DNA of 64,000 bases from the NCBI GenBank assembly GCA_910576915.1, contig CAJTJT010000001.1:124001-188000 (forward strand), written 5' to 3'. This DNA is from an uncultured Elusimicrobiales bacterium. GTDB taxonomy: Bacteria > Elusimicrobiota > Elusimicrobia > Elusimicrobiales > Elusimicrobiaceae. Under the pieces are notes generated by a model that was not told the origin of the DNA, ran no database searches, and saw nothing but the letters and a program-made list of their open reading frames with translations. Below, piece by piece: positions 25,279 through 33,231 of this stretch. The position numbers were made by a program, and so were the translations under genes. Numbering within the stretch: the first letter of the stretch is position 1; every line of letters starts with the position of its first letter.

Positions 25279-25920
25279 ATGAAACAAAAACCAAATCCCC
25301 TTACGCTGTTCCCCGTGCACGGCTGTAAAACGGTGACGTATGTAAAACCGGCGGTAAAAAATCCGAACATTATCGTAGGCGAGTTTACGTATTTTGGCGA
25401 TACGGATTTTGAAAAACACGTTACGCACCATTATGATTTTTACGGAGATAAATTAATTATCGGCAAATTCTGCCAAATTGCCGCCGGAGTTAATTTTATT
25501 ATGAACGGCGCCAACCACCAAATGAACGCCGTATCCACATTCCCTTTTTATATTTTTGAGGGTTGGGAACAGCCCGTGCCGCCGCTGGCGCAAATGCCTT
25601 ACAAAGGCGATACCGTGGTGGGAAACGACGTGTGGATCGGCCAGAACGCCACTATTTTGGCGGGCGTTCACATCGGAGACGGAGCGATTATCGGCGCAAA
25701 CAGCGTAGTGGGGAGCGACGTTCCCGCCTATACGGTCGTTGTCGGCAATCCGGCGCGGCCGGTGCGGAAACGGTTTGACGAAGAACTGACGGGGTTGCTC
25801 CTGAAATTGCGTTGGTGGGATAAAAGCGTGGAGGAAATCAACGCGCTGATTCCCGTCCTCTCTTGTAGTGATTTGGGCAAAGTAAAACAGGAAATAAAAA
25901 AATTGCTTGAAGCAAATTAA
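25279..25920 (+). CDS. Vat-like xenobiotic O-acetyltransferase
   Basis: 213 residues, left-handed beta-helix acyltransferase. Landmarks of the streptogramin A (Vat) and chloramphenicol (CatB) branch are clear: FIMNGANHQMNAVSTFPF, where the His is the expected catalytic base, then PYKGDTVVGNDVWIG, GDGAIIGANSVV, VGNPARPVRKRF and LLLKLRWWDK. The enzyme would transfer acetyl from acetyl-CoA to a hydroxyl of an antibiotic or related compound. It has its own ribosome site and lies between two terminators, so it is an independent unit. Whether it gives resistance cannot be told from sequence. Confidence 0.9.
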   Translation: MKQKPNPLTLFPVHGCKTVTYVKPAVKNPNIIVGEFTYFGDTDFEKHVTHHYDFYGDKLIIGKFCQIAAGVNFIMNGANHQMNAVSTFPFYIFEGWEQPVPPLAQMPYKGDTVVGNDVWIGQNATILAGVHIGDGAIIGANSVVGSDVPAYTVVVGNPARPVRKRFDEELTGLLLKLRWWDKSVEEINALIPVLSCSDLGKVKQEIKKLLEAN

Positions 25921-25961
25921 AACCCCCCGGCATAGCTGAGAGAGCGACTTTACATTTACAG

Positions 25962-25992
25962 CCCCTTCGCAAGTGTTTGCGGAGGGGTTTTT
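25962..25992 (+). terminator. Terminator after acetyltransferase
   Basis: CCCCTTCGCAA pairs with TTTGCGGAGGGG around GTG, followed by five T. Confidence 0.8.
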
Positions 25993-26103
25993 ATATTGTG
26001 CAAATTATCAAATGCTGTGCGCCGCACCTTCCAGGCCAGCCCCTGCGAGCCGCATCCTGCGGACCGCCTCCTGCCCCTGGCAAGTGTTGTTACGTGGCTA
26101 TGT

Positions 26104-26141
26104 GACATGTCCGAAACAGTGTGGCTTAAACGAGTCTAATG
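26104..26141 (+). promoter_or_regulatory. Orphan upstream box B, copy 3
   Basis: GACATGTCCGAAACAGTGTGG with CTTAAACGAGTC, followed by a GGGCGGTGGGTAAGGG stretch as at P4 and P6. No T tract follows; instead the sequence decays into TCTTGCAGACTGG. It appears to be a broken copy 212 bases upstream of the intact one at 26316. Confidence 0.6.
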
Positions 26142-26272
26142 AGGGCGGTGGGTAAGGGAGGGACGGCTCGGTCTTGCAGACTGGCGAATACCCCCTATAT
26201 TGTTCCCTTCTAACTAAAAGCTACCGTCTATTACTAAACTCCGGCCAGGCCGGAATGCCTGCCCCCGACAAG

Positions 26273-26353
26273 ACCCTGCGGGCGGCTATACGGGGCTCGC
26301 CTGTTCGTAGGTAGCGACATGTCTTAAATAGTGTGGCTTAAACTAGTCTAATG
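26273..26353 (+). promoter_or_regulatory. Upstream box B, long form, copy 4
   Basis: ACCCTGCGGGCGGCTATACGG at left, GACATGTCTTAAATAGTGTGG and CTTAAACTAGTC at right, matching 14631-14712. A GGGGCGGCTCGCCCC hairpin then leads into P4. Confidence 0.65.
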
Positions 26354-26386
26354 GGGGCGGTGGGTAAGGGCGGGGCGGCTCGCCCC

Positions 26387-26414
26387 TTGACCCGTTTTTT
26401 TTTTTTGATAATAT
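26387..26414 (+). promoter_or_regulatory. Poly-T spacer promoter P4 (T12), prepilin gene
   Basis: -35 TTGACC at 26387-26392, CG, twelve T at 26395-26406, GA, -10 TAATAT at 26409-26414, then GGGG. The spacer is 16 bases. The 33-base leader to ATG 26448 is nearly identical to that of P1. Confidence 0.78.
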
Positions 26415-26447
26415 GGGGATAATTCTGAGTAAAGGGGGATATATCCT

Positions 26448-27014
26448 ATGTATAAAAATGCCGTCATTCTGAATTTATTTCAGAATCCAGCCGTTAATAA
26501 AACAGAATCTTCTGCATGGATGCTGAAACAAGTTCAGCATGACAATAAGCACAAAGGCTTTACACTTATTGAGTTGTTGGTTGTCGTATTAATCATCGGT
26601 ATATTATCAGCCGTGGCGCTACCGCAATATGAAATTGCGGTAATGAAGAGTAAAATGAATTCTCTTTTGCCCGTCATGCGTGCCATCAAAGACGCTAACG
26701 AAGTGTATTATATGGCAAACGGCGTATATGTGGATGATTTGAACCAACTGGATGTTTCGATAGACGGATTGGATACTGCCAACAAAGTCGCCGGGAGGTT
26801 GGATTTTTCAAATAACACTTGGATAGATCAATATGCGGGAAGCGACTGTCCTACCGGAAACTGTAAGGTTTTAGGCGGGCTGGGGGTCTTCTCCCAGTCT
26901 AATACCAAGTGTTACATCTCCATTTATTATGATCATTCGGTCCGGCCTGGAAGGGTGGAGTGTGGCGGGGGACATCCTAAATGTGCCCGCGTGTGTAAAA
27001 GTTTGGGGTTTTAG
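26448..27014 (+). CDS. Type IV prepilin with repeat-encoded leader
   Basis: 188 residues. The leader of 36 residues (MYKNAVILNLFQNP... to KQVQHDNKHK) is translated from a palindromic repeat at 26463-26543. Cleavage is expected before GFTLIELLVVVLIIGILSAV, followed by VALPQYEIAVMKSKMNSL and the headpiece. The C-terminus has the pilin two-Cys ending (CARVCKSLGF, then TAG). The AAAGGGGGA site and the ATG are conserved at the P1 pilin. A later ATG at 26520 (MLKQVQHD) is an alternative start giving a 12-residue leader. Confidence 0.9.
   Translation: MYKNAVILNLFQNPAVNKTESSAWMLKQVQHDNKHKGFTLIELLVVVLIIGILSAVALPQYEIAVMKSKMNSLLPVMRAIKDANEVYYMANGVYVDDLNQLDVSIDGLDTANKVAGRLDFSNNTWIDQYAGSDCPTGNCKVLGGLGVFSQSNTKCYISIYYDHSVRPGRVECGGGHPKCARVCKSLGF
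26463..26543 (+). repeat. 81-bp composite palindrome within pilin leader
   Basis: GTCATTCTGAA...TTTCAGAATCC forms one hairpin and GGATGCTGAAA...TTCAGCATGAC the other; the halves are inverted copies of each other. It has the same length as the intergenic copy at 29081-29161 and is in frame with the prepilin. Confidence 0.8.
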
Positions 27015-27034
27015 AAATTTTTGACGTTCCCGAA

Positions 27035-27574
27035 TTACAGGGCCGTTCCTTTTTTGGGGACAAAGAAGTTAGCCATATTTACGCCTTCGTGCGCGAGCAG
27101 CTGGATTTTTAAGTTAATGCCGCCCGCATAGCCCGTCAAATTTCCATTCGCGCCGACTACCCGGTGGCAGGGAATAATAACCGAAATCGGGTTATGCCCC
27201 ACTGCGCCGCCGACCGCCTGCGAGGACATTTTGGCAAGCCCTTTTTCTTTGGCGATTTTGTTGGCAATATCCCCGTACGTAATCACTTGTCCGTAAGGAA
27301 TTTCCCGCAGGATTTTCCATACGGCTTGCCGGAACGCGCCGCCTGCGGGCGCAAGCGGAAGCTCCGCAATATCCGGCCGCGCACCTTGAAAATAGCGGTC
27401 CAGCCAGGTTTTGGTTTGGCGGAAAATATCCAAATCTTCTTTTTCTTGCACGCGGCCGTAAAGGGTGCTTTCAAAATACTTTTGGCCGTCAATCCACAGC
27501 CCGGCGAGGTTTTTGCCGTCGCTGACGAGCGTCATGTTACCCAAAGGAGATTTGTAAAAGGTTTTATAGTACAT
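27035..27574 (-). CDS. ogt: Methylated-DNA-protein-cysteine methyltransferase
   Basis: 179 residues. It repairs O6-alkylguanine by transferring the alkyl group to its own Cys. The acceptor motif is IPCHRVVGANGNLTGYAGG, and the HTH-like recognition part appears as FRQAVWKILREIPYGQVITYG. The N-terminal domain is the smaller, degenerate type of Ogt. It begins one base after the DNA glycosylase stop, so the two alkylation repair genes form one unit with alkA first. Confidence 0.95.
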   Translation of the reverse strand: MYYKTFYKSPLGNMTLVSDGKNLAGLWIDGQKYFESTLYGRVQEKEDLDIFRQTKTWLDRYFQGARPDIAELPLAPAGGAFRQAVWKILREIPYGQVITYGDIANKIAKEKGLAKMSSQAVGGAVGHNPISVIIPCHRVVGANGNLTGYAGGINLKIQLLAHEGVNMANFFVPKKGTAL

Positions 27575-27575
27575 A

Positions 27576-28220
27576 TTATTTCCTTGTGTTGGCGGGAGCG
27601 TAGTCTTTCATTCCGCTCACCGCGCCACCCGCCACCGCCCAAAAATAGAGGCTTGCTGTTGAACAATACGGGCTGAAGCGTTTGCGGTATTTTTCAAAAA
27701 GGGGTTTTGTTATTTTTCTGTGGTGGTAGAGCATGCGCAGGCCCCTCTGTATTCCGAGGTCTTGATAACTGAGGATATTGGGTCTTTCCATGCAGAACAG
27801 TAAAATCATTTCCGCAGTCCATACGCCTATTCCCGCCAGGGCGGAGAGTTCTTTGACGGCTTCTTCATCCGTTTTGTTCCAAATGCCGTTTAGGTCAAAT
27901 TTGCCGTTTTGGATTTTTTGGGCAAATGCAGTTATGTATCCGGCTTTTTTAAACGTCATGCCAAAGGATTGAAGTTTAGTCTCTCCGGCTTTCAATACTT
28001 CTTGCGGGGAGAGTTTTGGCAAATCGTCAGTAAGTTTTTTCCAAACGGCGGCCTGGGCTTTTGCGGAAATTTGTTGTCCGACGATATGATGAATGACGGA
28101 GGAAAATAAGTCTTTATCCGTCGGCCTTTGGATATATCCCACCCGGTCTATAATGGAGGCAAGTTTTTTACATTTGCCTTTTAGGTAGCTGATTTCTTTT
28201 TGACCGTACGTAAAATACAT
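27576..28220 (-). CDS. DNA-3-methyladenine glycosylase II (HhH-GPD family)
   Basis: 214 residues, AlkA-like. It excises alkylated bases. The helix-hairpin-helix is visible as LSALAGIGVWTAEMILLF and the catalytic Asp follows in YQDLGIQRGLRML. HHIVGQQISAKAQ is the usual early signature. No iron-sulfur Cys motif is present, as expected for AlkA. AGGAGG precedes the ATG. It is coupled to ogt and lies near the LexA-type repressor gene, which may control them; no shared operator was seen. Confidence 0.92.
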   Translation of the reverse strand: MYFTYGQKEISYLKGKCKKLASIIDRVGYIQRPTDKDLFSSVIHHIVGQQISAKAQAAVWKKLTDDLPKLSPQEVLKAGETKLQSFGMTFKKAGYITAFAQKIQNGKFDLNGIWNKTDEEAVKELSALAGIGVWTAEMILLFCMERPNILSYQDLGIQRGLRMLYHHRKITKPLFEKYRKRFSPYCSTASLYFWAVAGGAVSGMKDYAPANTRK

Positions 28221-28246
28221 TTTTCGCCTCCTGGGGAAATGTTATG

Positions 28247-28276
28247 CCGGGGCCGTACCAGCAAGAACGGCCCCGG
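28247..28276 (-). terminator. GC-rich hairpin between repressor and glycosylase genes
   Basis: ACGGCCCCGG pairs with CCGGGGCCGT over a 10-base loop. The T tail on the minus strand is weak, so it may be a terminator or an mRNA-stabilising hairpin. Confidence 0.5.
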
Positions 28277-28325
28277 TGAGGTTACGACTAATCGCCCCAG
28301 GTTTCGGCGCCCGGGACGGCAGGAT

Positions 28326-28934
28326 TTAACAATTAAAACTGCGTTTGATGATGCTTCTTACAATGCCTTCCACGTGGAAAGACGTTTTATCCGCCACAAT
28401 CGGGTTATAGGACGGGTTTTCAGACTGCAAGATAACGTTTTCTCCGTCCTGCGTAAAGCGTTTGACCATTACTTCCCCGTTATTGACGCAGACCACCACG
28501 TCTTTGTTTTTCGGCTGGCGGCTTTGTTCTACAATCAGCCAGTCGTGCGGCGCAATCAACCGTTCCATAGAATCGCCTTTGGCTTCCACCATGAAGCCTT
28601 TGCACGCGGGGAAATACACCATGCTTGGGTCCACGGGCACGATGCGGGTGGGTTCCCCGTCCAAAATCGTTCCTTCCGGCCCGCATTTGGCCATGCCGTA
28701 CATTTTAAGATAAATGACGTTGCGCTCCGGGTCTTTCAAAATAATATAGTCGCGCGGATTGGCGGGGTTGCGTTTCAGATAGCCTTTCTTTTCCAACTGT
28801 TTGATATGGTGGAACACCACGCTTTTGCCGCTTACGTTTAAGCGGTCGGCCAGTTCTTCCATCGTCAGCGGGTCCGAGATGTTTGTTTTTAAAATTTCCA
28901 ACAATTCTTCTTGTTTGGGGTGAAGGGCTTTCAT
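28326..28934 (-). CDS. LexA-type S24 repressor
   Basis: 202 residues. A winged helix-turn-helix occupies residues 1-66 (LTMEELADRLNVSGKSVVFHH). A S24 self-cleaving domain follows: Ser122 in VEAKGDSME and Lys158 in EVMVKRF, spaced as in LexA. The scissile bond would be Cys84-Gly85 (MAKCGP), as in UmuD, rather than Ala-Gly of most LexA proteins. It probably represses an SOS-like regulon. AGGAG precedes the ATG, and a direct repeat upstream may be its own operator. The exact orthology to LexA is not certain because the wing sequence differs. Confidence 0.85.
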   Translation of the reverse strand: MKALHPKQEELLEILKTNISDPLTMEELADRLNVSGKSVVFHHIKQLEKKGYLKRNPANPRDYIILKDPERNVIYLKMYGMAKCGPEGTILDGEPTRIVPVDPSMVYFPACKGFMVEAKGDSMERLIAPHDWLIVEQSRQPKNKDVVVCVNNGEVMVKRFTQDGENVILQSENPSYNPIVADKTSFHVEGIVRSIIKRSFNC

Positions 28935-28961
28935 ACCGCGCTCCTTTAAACTTTTTATATC

Positions 28962-28981
28962 GTTCTATACTTTGTTCTATA
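28962..28981 (-). promoter_or_regulatory. Possible operator: direct repeat upstream of repressor
   Basis: TATAGAAC occurs twice on the minus strand (28974-28981 and 28962-28969), 12 bases apart, in the promoter region of the LexA-type gene. It could be an autoregulatory site. Confidence 0.4.
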
Positions 28982-29080
28982 ATTTTTTGAGAAAAATGTA
29001 AAGGGGTTTTTGATACCATCAGTCATCCCGTAGTATTTGGCAGTCTGCAGGGTTCAGGGGAGCTCGTTGTTATTAATTAG

Positions 29081-29161
29081 GTCATCCTGAATGGACGTTG
29101 TTCAGGATCTACTGATTTTAAGAAAAAAGGGAGATCCCGAGCAGAAACACCTCGGGATGAC
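29081..29161 (+). repeat. 81-bp composite palindrome, intergenic
   Basis: GTCATCCTGAA...TTCAGGATCT and AGATCCCGAG...CTCGGGATGAC are hairpins that are inverted copies of each other. Same length and layout as 26463-26543. Confidence 0.8.
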
Positions 29162-29175
29162 TGTTAAATAACAAC

Positions 29176-29218
29176 AGATTCCCGAACGCTGCGCGCCACT
29201 TACACGCTTGGGAATGAC
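29176..29218 (+). repeat. Partial palindromic repeat
   Basis: AGATTCCCGAACGC at left pairs imperfectly with GCTTGGGAATGAC at right. It is a shorter member of the same family. A further half copy lies near 29022-29060. No gene is seen between 28990 and 29277. Confidence 0.55.
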
Positions 29219-29277
29219 GTGAGTGCAATCCGTCGACAGCTTGTATCAAAAGGGAAGCAAAAAGTGCCGTCATTCTG

Positions 29278-29312
29278 AAAAAATAAGGCCCCTGTTCTTA
29301 CGCAGGGGCCTT
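29278..29312 (-). terminator. Terminator of galactose operon
   Basis: On the minus strand AAGGCCCCTG pairs with CAGGGGCCTT, followed by a T-rich run. It lies directly after galT. Confidence 0.85.
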
Positions 29313-29317
29313 GGCTT

Positions 29318-30823
29318 TTACAACTTTTTAATAAACCTTCCAAACGCTTCTTTGCCCTCGGGCGTGCGTTTGTAAATGCCCGCGTATTCCAATACTTTGG
29401 CGAATACTTTGCCCACCTCCGCGCGCAGGATTTCGGCTGCGTTATCCTTGGTAAACGTATGTTTTGTAAGGAGTTCTTCCGCCCAGTCCGCGTGTTTTTT
29501 TAGCGTTTCGCTCTTACGTATGGCCGCCATATCTTTTTTGACGAGTAGCGGCGCAAGGTCCGCCAGTTCCTTTGCCAGCCGCGCGGGCAAAACCGCGAGC
29601 CCCATTACTTCGATGAGGCCGATGTTTTCCTTTTTAATATGGTGAACTTCGGCGTGCGGGTGGAAAATGCCGAGCGGGAATTCTTCCGTCGTGCGGTTGT
29701 TGCGGAGCACAAGGTCCAGCTCGAACGCTTTTCCGCGCCGCCGTGCAATCGGTGTTACCGTGTTGTGCGGCGTATCTTTCGTCTTGGCTAAAATGTCCGC
29801 TTTCGGGTCGCTGTAAGCGCGCCATTTTTTAAGGATATAGTCGGCGGCTTCTATCAAATCTTTCTTGCTCCCGTTTAAGCGGATGACGCTCATCGGCCAT
29901 TTGACGAGGCCGGCTTTCACGCGCGGGAATTTCGCCATTTTGAATACGGTTTCCACGGGGGCCTTTTCCATGGCGAACACGTATCGGCCTCCCTGGAAAT
30001 GGTCGTGCGTTAAAATGGAGCCGCCCACAATCGGCAAATCGGCGTTGGAGCCGATAAAATAATGCGGCAGAAAATCCACAAAATTTAAAAGGCGCGCAAA
30101 ACTTTTTTTGGTCAGTTTCATCGGCTCGTGCTTGCCGGAAAGGAAAATACAGTGCTCGTTGTAATATACGTAGGGGGAATACTGCAAATACCACGGTTCG
30201 CCGTCTTTTAACAAATCAAGCGGAACAAGGCGCAGGTTTTGGCGCGCGGGGTGATTAATCCGCCCCGCATACCCTTCGTTTTCTTTGCATAAAAGGCACG
30301 ACGGGTAGGAGGACTCTTTGACGCTGAGCGCGGCGGCGATGTCTTTCGGGTCCTTTTCCGGTTTGGACATATTGATGGTAACGTCTAAATTCCCGTACGG
30401 GGTGCGGGCTTTCCAGGCCAGGTTTTTGGCGACGCGTTCTGTGCGGATGTAGTCGAGGGCGCATGCGTCGTGATAAAATTTATCCGTCGCCGTTTTGGGG
30501 GATTTTTTATGGATGCGGAAAAATTCGTCCGAAACTTCGGACGGGCGCGGCGCAAATACGCCCATCAGTTTGGTGTCAAACAAATCCCGCTGGGTGACGG
30601 TATCGGGCGAAATGAGGCCTTGTTTGGCGGCCCAGTCGCAGATGTTTTTTAAAATTTCGCACGGATACGCGGGCGTTTTGCCTTTAAATCCGCTGGGGGT
30701 ATAGTCGGACAAGTGCAAAATTTCCAGCAGACGGTTGACGGCCCAGGCGCGGTCGCGCGCGGGCAGGAGTTTTTCGTTCACGGCATAAGAAACCAACTGG
30801 TCAATCAGTAAATTGATGTCCAT
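29318..30823 (-). CDS. galT: UTP-hexose-1-phosphate / galactose-1-phosphate uridylyltransferase, class II
   Basis: 501 residues, the length of the Gram-positive class II GalT. It exchanges UMP between UDP-glucose and galactose-1-phosphate in the Leloir pathway. GGSILTHDHFQGGRYVFAMEKAP matches the class II active-site region. ATG 30823 follows AGGAGA and is preferred over an in-frame start at 30862 inside galE. It is the last gene of the galactose cluster and lies 8 bases after galE. Confidence 0.93.
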   Translation of the reverse strand: MDINLLIDQLVSYAVNEKLLPARDRAWAVNRLLEILHLSDYTPSGFKGKTPAYPCEILKNICDWAAKQGLISPDTVTQRDLFDTKLMGVFAPRPSEVSDEFFRIHKKSPKTATDKFYHDACALDYIRTERVAKNLAWKARTPYGNLDVTINMSKPEKDPKDIAAALSVKESSYPSCLLCKENEGYAGRINHPARQNLRLVPLDLLKDGEPWYLQYSPYVYYNEHCIFLSGKHEPMKLTKKSFARLLNFVDFLPHYFIGSNADLPIVGGSILTHDHFQGGRYVFAMEKAPVETVFKMAKFPRVKAGLVKWPMSVIRLNGSKKDLIEAADYILKKWRAYSDPKADILAKTKDTPHNTVTPIARRRGKAFELDLVLRNNRTTEEFPLGIFHPHAEVHHIKKENIGLIEVMGLAVLPARLAKELADLAPLLVKKDMAAIRKSETLKKHADWAEELLTKHTFTKDNAAEILRAEVGKVFAKVLEYAGIYKRTPEGKEAFGRFIKKL

Positions 30824-30831
30824 AGACTCTC

Positions 30832-31806
30832 CTAAAATTTGCGGTGTTGTTCCCAATTCCATGCCGTTTCGATAATGCGTGTGAGGTTGTATTCCGGCTT
30901 CCAGCCCAGCACTTTTTGCGCCTTCGTGCTGTCTGCCACCAGTACGGCCGGGTCGCCCGCGCGGCGCGGCGCAACTTCCACTTTAAAATCAATCCCCGTA
31001 ATTTTTTTTGCTTCGTTAACGAGTTCCGCCACGGAAAAACCGTTTCCGCTGCCGAGGTTAAAGCGTTCGCTTACGTTGTCTTTAAACATTTTTTCCAACG
31101 CAAGGATATGCGCGCGCGCCAAATCGTTAACGTGTACGTAATCGCGCACGCAGGTGCCGTCGTGGGTGGGGTAGTCATTCCCAAACATTTTAATGGACGG
31201 ACGTTTTCCGGCGGCCGCTTGCAGGACGATGGGGATTAAATGCGTTTCCGGGTCGTGCGATTCGCCGATGTTGCCCGAATCGTCCGCGCCGCTGGCGTTA
31301 AAGTAGCGTAAGGCGGTGGATTTTAAACCGTAGGCCGTATCAAAATCCGAGAGCATTTTTTCCACCATCAACTTGGTGTTGCCGTACGGGTTAATGGGCC
31401 GCTGGGGGTGGGTTTCGTCGATTTTTTCTTTGACGGGTTCGCCGAACGTGGCGGCGGTGGAGGAGAACACAAAGTATTTGACGTTATTTTCCACCATAGC
31501 GTCCAAGAGGTTTAGCACCTTGGCGACGTTGTTGTGGTAGTATTTGGACGGTTCTTTGACGCTTTCTCCCACCTCGATAAACGCGGCGAAGTGCATTACG
31601 GCGTCGATGTGATGTTTTTTAAACACTTCGGCAAGGCGCGCTTTGTCGCCCAAGTCGCCCAGTTCAAAGGGATAGTCTTTTACGGCTTCGCGGTGGCCTT
31701 TGGAAAGGTTGTCAAATACGACGGGATTATAGCCCTTTTCGGCCAGCATTTTGACGGTGTGGGAGCCGATGTAGCCGGCCCCGCCTATGACTAAAATATT
31801 CTTCAT
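30832..31806 (-). CDS. galE: UDP-glucose 4-epimerase
   Basis: 324 residues. It interconverts UDP-galactose and UDP-glucose. The NAD-binding GGAGYIGSHTVKML starts at residue 7, the catalytic Ser/Tyr are in FSSTAATFGEP and NPYGNTKLMVEKML, and CVRDYVHVNDLARAH is the usual late signature. The ATG at 31806 fits the family N-terminus; the in-frame start at 31857 would add 17 unrelated residues. galE is separated from galK by a 145-bp palindromic element. Confidence 0.95.
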   Translation of the reverse strand: MKNILVIGGAGYIGSHTVKMLAEKGYNPVVFDNLSKGHREAVKDYPFELGDLGDKARLAEVFKKHHIDAVMHFAAFIEVGESVKEPSKYYHNNVAKVLNLLDAMVENNVKYFVFSSTAATFGEPVKEKIDETHPQRPINPYGNTKLMVEKMLSDFDTAYGLKSTALRYFNASGADDSGNIGESHDPETHLIPIVLQAAAGKRPSIKMFGNDYPTHDGTCVRDYVHVNDLARAHILALEKMFKDNVSERFNLGSGNGFSVAELVNEAKKITGIDFKVEVAPRRAGDPAVLVADSTKAQKVLGWKPEYNLTRIIETAWNWEQHRKF

Positions 31807-31836
31807 TTTTTCCTCGCAATAAATGTTAAATATGGG

Positions 31837-31981
31837 TTCTTCCAAATTTGGCGTCAATTTTATTTTTTATTCACTTGCGTACCGAGAGTCACTCCGTTCC
31901 CGTTCTTCCGTGTACGCGGCGTTCATAAGAAAATAAAATTTACATACGCTTCGCTTCCTTACAGGTCCAAATTTGAAAGAA
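31837..31981 (+). repeat. 145-bp palindromic element between galE and galK
   Basis: TTCTTCCAAATTTGG (31837-31851) pairs with CCAAATTTGAAAGAA (31967-31981) with one mismatch. A second pair lies inside (AATTTTATTTTTTATTC with AAGAAAATAAAATT). No reading frame is present. It resembles a small non-autonomous inverted-repeat element. Confidence 0.7.
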
Positions 31982-32024
31982 ATATTAGTTTGCTTTGTAA
32001 AAATTCCGGCAACTTAAAAGCGAA

Positions 32025-33197
32025 TTAATACCTCTTGTCCATTTGGCGCGCAGGGCCGCCCGCTGACGCAATGTAAAAATCTGCCTTGAGGCCCGTCTTT
32101 TCGGGATAAATGCGGTTGATGGCGTCCATTAACGGCTTGACGGCTTCATCCTTGACTAACGCCACCGCACAGCCGCCGAAGCCGCCGCCCGTAATGCGCG
32201 CGCCCAATACGCCCTCTACGTTCCAAGCCGTTTCGGCGATGATGTCCAGTTCCGGCGCGCTCGTTTCGTAATCGTCGCGCAGGGAAACGTGGGACTCGTT
32301 CATCAGCTTGCCAAAGGTTGCCAGATCGCCTTTTTTAAGCGCGGCCGACGCTTGCAGTGTGCGCTGGTTTTCGTACACGGCGTGTTTGGCGCGGCGGCGT
32401 TCCACTTCGCTCGTAATCAGGTGTTTGTTTTGTTCAAATTGTTCAATGGAAAGTTCGCCCAAAGATTTAACGGGGAGTTTCTGCTGCAGCTCTTTTAACG
32501 CGTGTTCACATTCTTTGCGCCGCGTGTTGTATTCGGACGTGACGAGCGCGTGTTTTTTATTGCTGTTGATGATAACGATAGACACGCCGCGCAGGTTAAG
32601 CGGTACGTACTCATAATCCAGGGTGTTGCAGTCGAGCAGGATGGCGTGGTCCTCTTTGCCCATGCCGCTTGCGAACTGGTCCATAATGCCGCAGTTCATG
32701 CCGACGAATTTGTTTTCGTCTTCCTGCGCCATTTTGACGAGTTCCACCTGCGGAATATGCAAATTAAACGCCTTGTTCATGGCTACCGCCGTGGCCAGTT
32801 CAATAGACGCCGAGGACGAAAGCCCCGCACCGTTCGGGATATCGCCCCAGAACAACAGCTCAAAGCCGTGGTCCAGTTTATACCCGTGGTTTTGGATGGT
32901 TTTAATCATGCCGAGGGGGTAGTTGGCCCAGTCCTGTTCTTTTTTGTATTCGATATTGTTTAAATCGGCTTCGATAACGCCTTTTTCCGGCAGATTTAAG
33001 GAGTGCAGGCGGATTTTGTCGTCGTCGCGTTTGCAGAATACGCAGTGCGTGCCGAAAGAAAGCGCGCAGGGGAATACGTGGCCGCCGTTATAGTCCGTAT
33101 GCTCGCCGATGAGGTTCACGCGCCCCGGGGCGAAAAAATATAGTTTTTCTTTTTGGAACACTTCATTAAATTTGCTGCGTAATGCTTGTTGGTTCAT
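32025..33197 (-). CDS. galK: Galactokinase
   Basis: 390 residues, a GHMP kinase that phosphorylates galactose at C1. The galactokinase signature GRVNLIGEHTDYNGGHVFP is near residue 27, the ATP loop is GAGLSSSASIELATAVA, and GARITGGGFGGCAVAL is the third GHMP motif. A GGAGAT site precedes the ATG. It lies 34 bases after the mutarotase gene. Confidence 0.96.
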   Translation of the reverse strand: MNQQALRSKFNEVFQKEKLYFFAPGRVNLIGEHTDYNGGHVFPCALSFGTHCVFCKRDDDKIRLHSLNLPEKGVIEADLNNIEYKKEQDWANYPLGMIKTIQNHGYKLDHGFELLFWGDIPNGAGLSSSASIELATAVAMNKAFNLHIPQVELVKMAQEDENKFVGMNCGIMDQFASGMGKEDHAILLDCNTLDYEYVPLNLRGVSIVIINSNKKHALVTSEYNTRRKECEHALKELQQKLPVKSLGELSIEQFEQNKHLITSEVERRRAKHAVYENQRTLQASAALKKGDLATFGKLMNESHVSLRDDYETSAPELDIIAETAWNVEGVLGARITGGGFGGCAVALVKDEAVKPLMDAINRIYPEKTGLKADFYIASAGGPARQMDKRY

Positions 33198-33231
33198 ATT
33201 AAATCTCCTTCCGGGCGTGCCGGAGAAAAAA

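Noticed and set aside
26381..26406. Hairpin plus T12 read as an intrinsic terminator
   Set aside because: At several copies a GC hairpin precedes the T run, but eight bases including TTGAC lie between them, the -10-like TANNNT is kept at fixed distance, and each copy points into a gene. A promoter explains the pattern better, though a dual role is not excluded.
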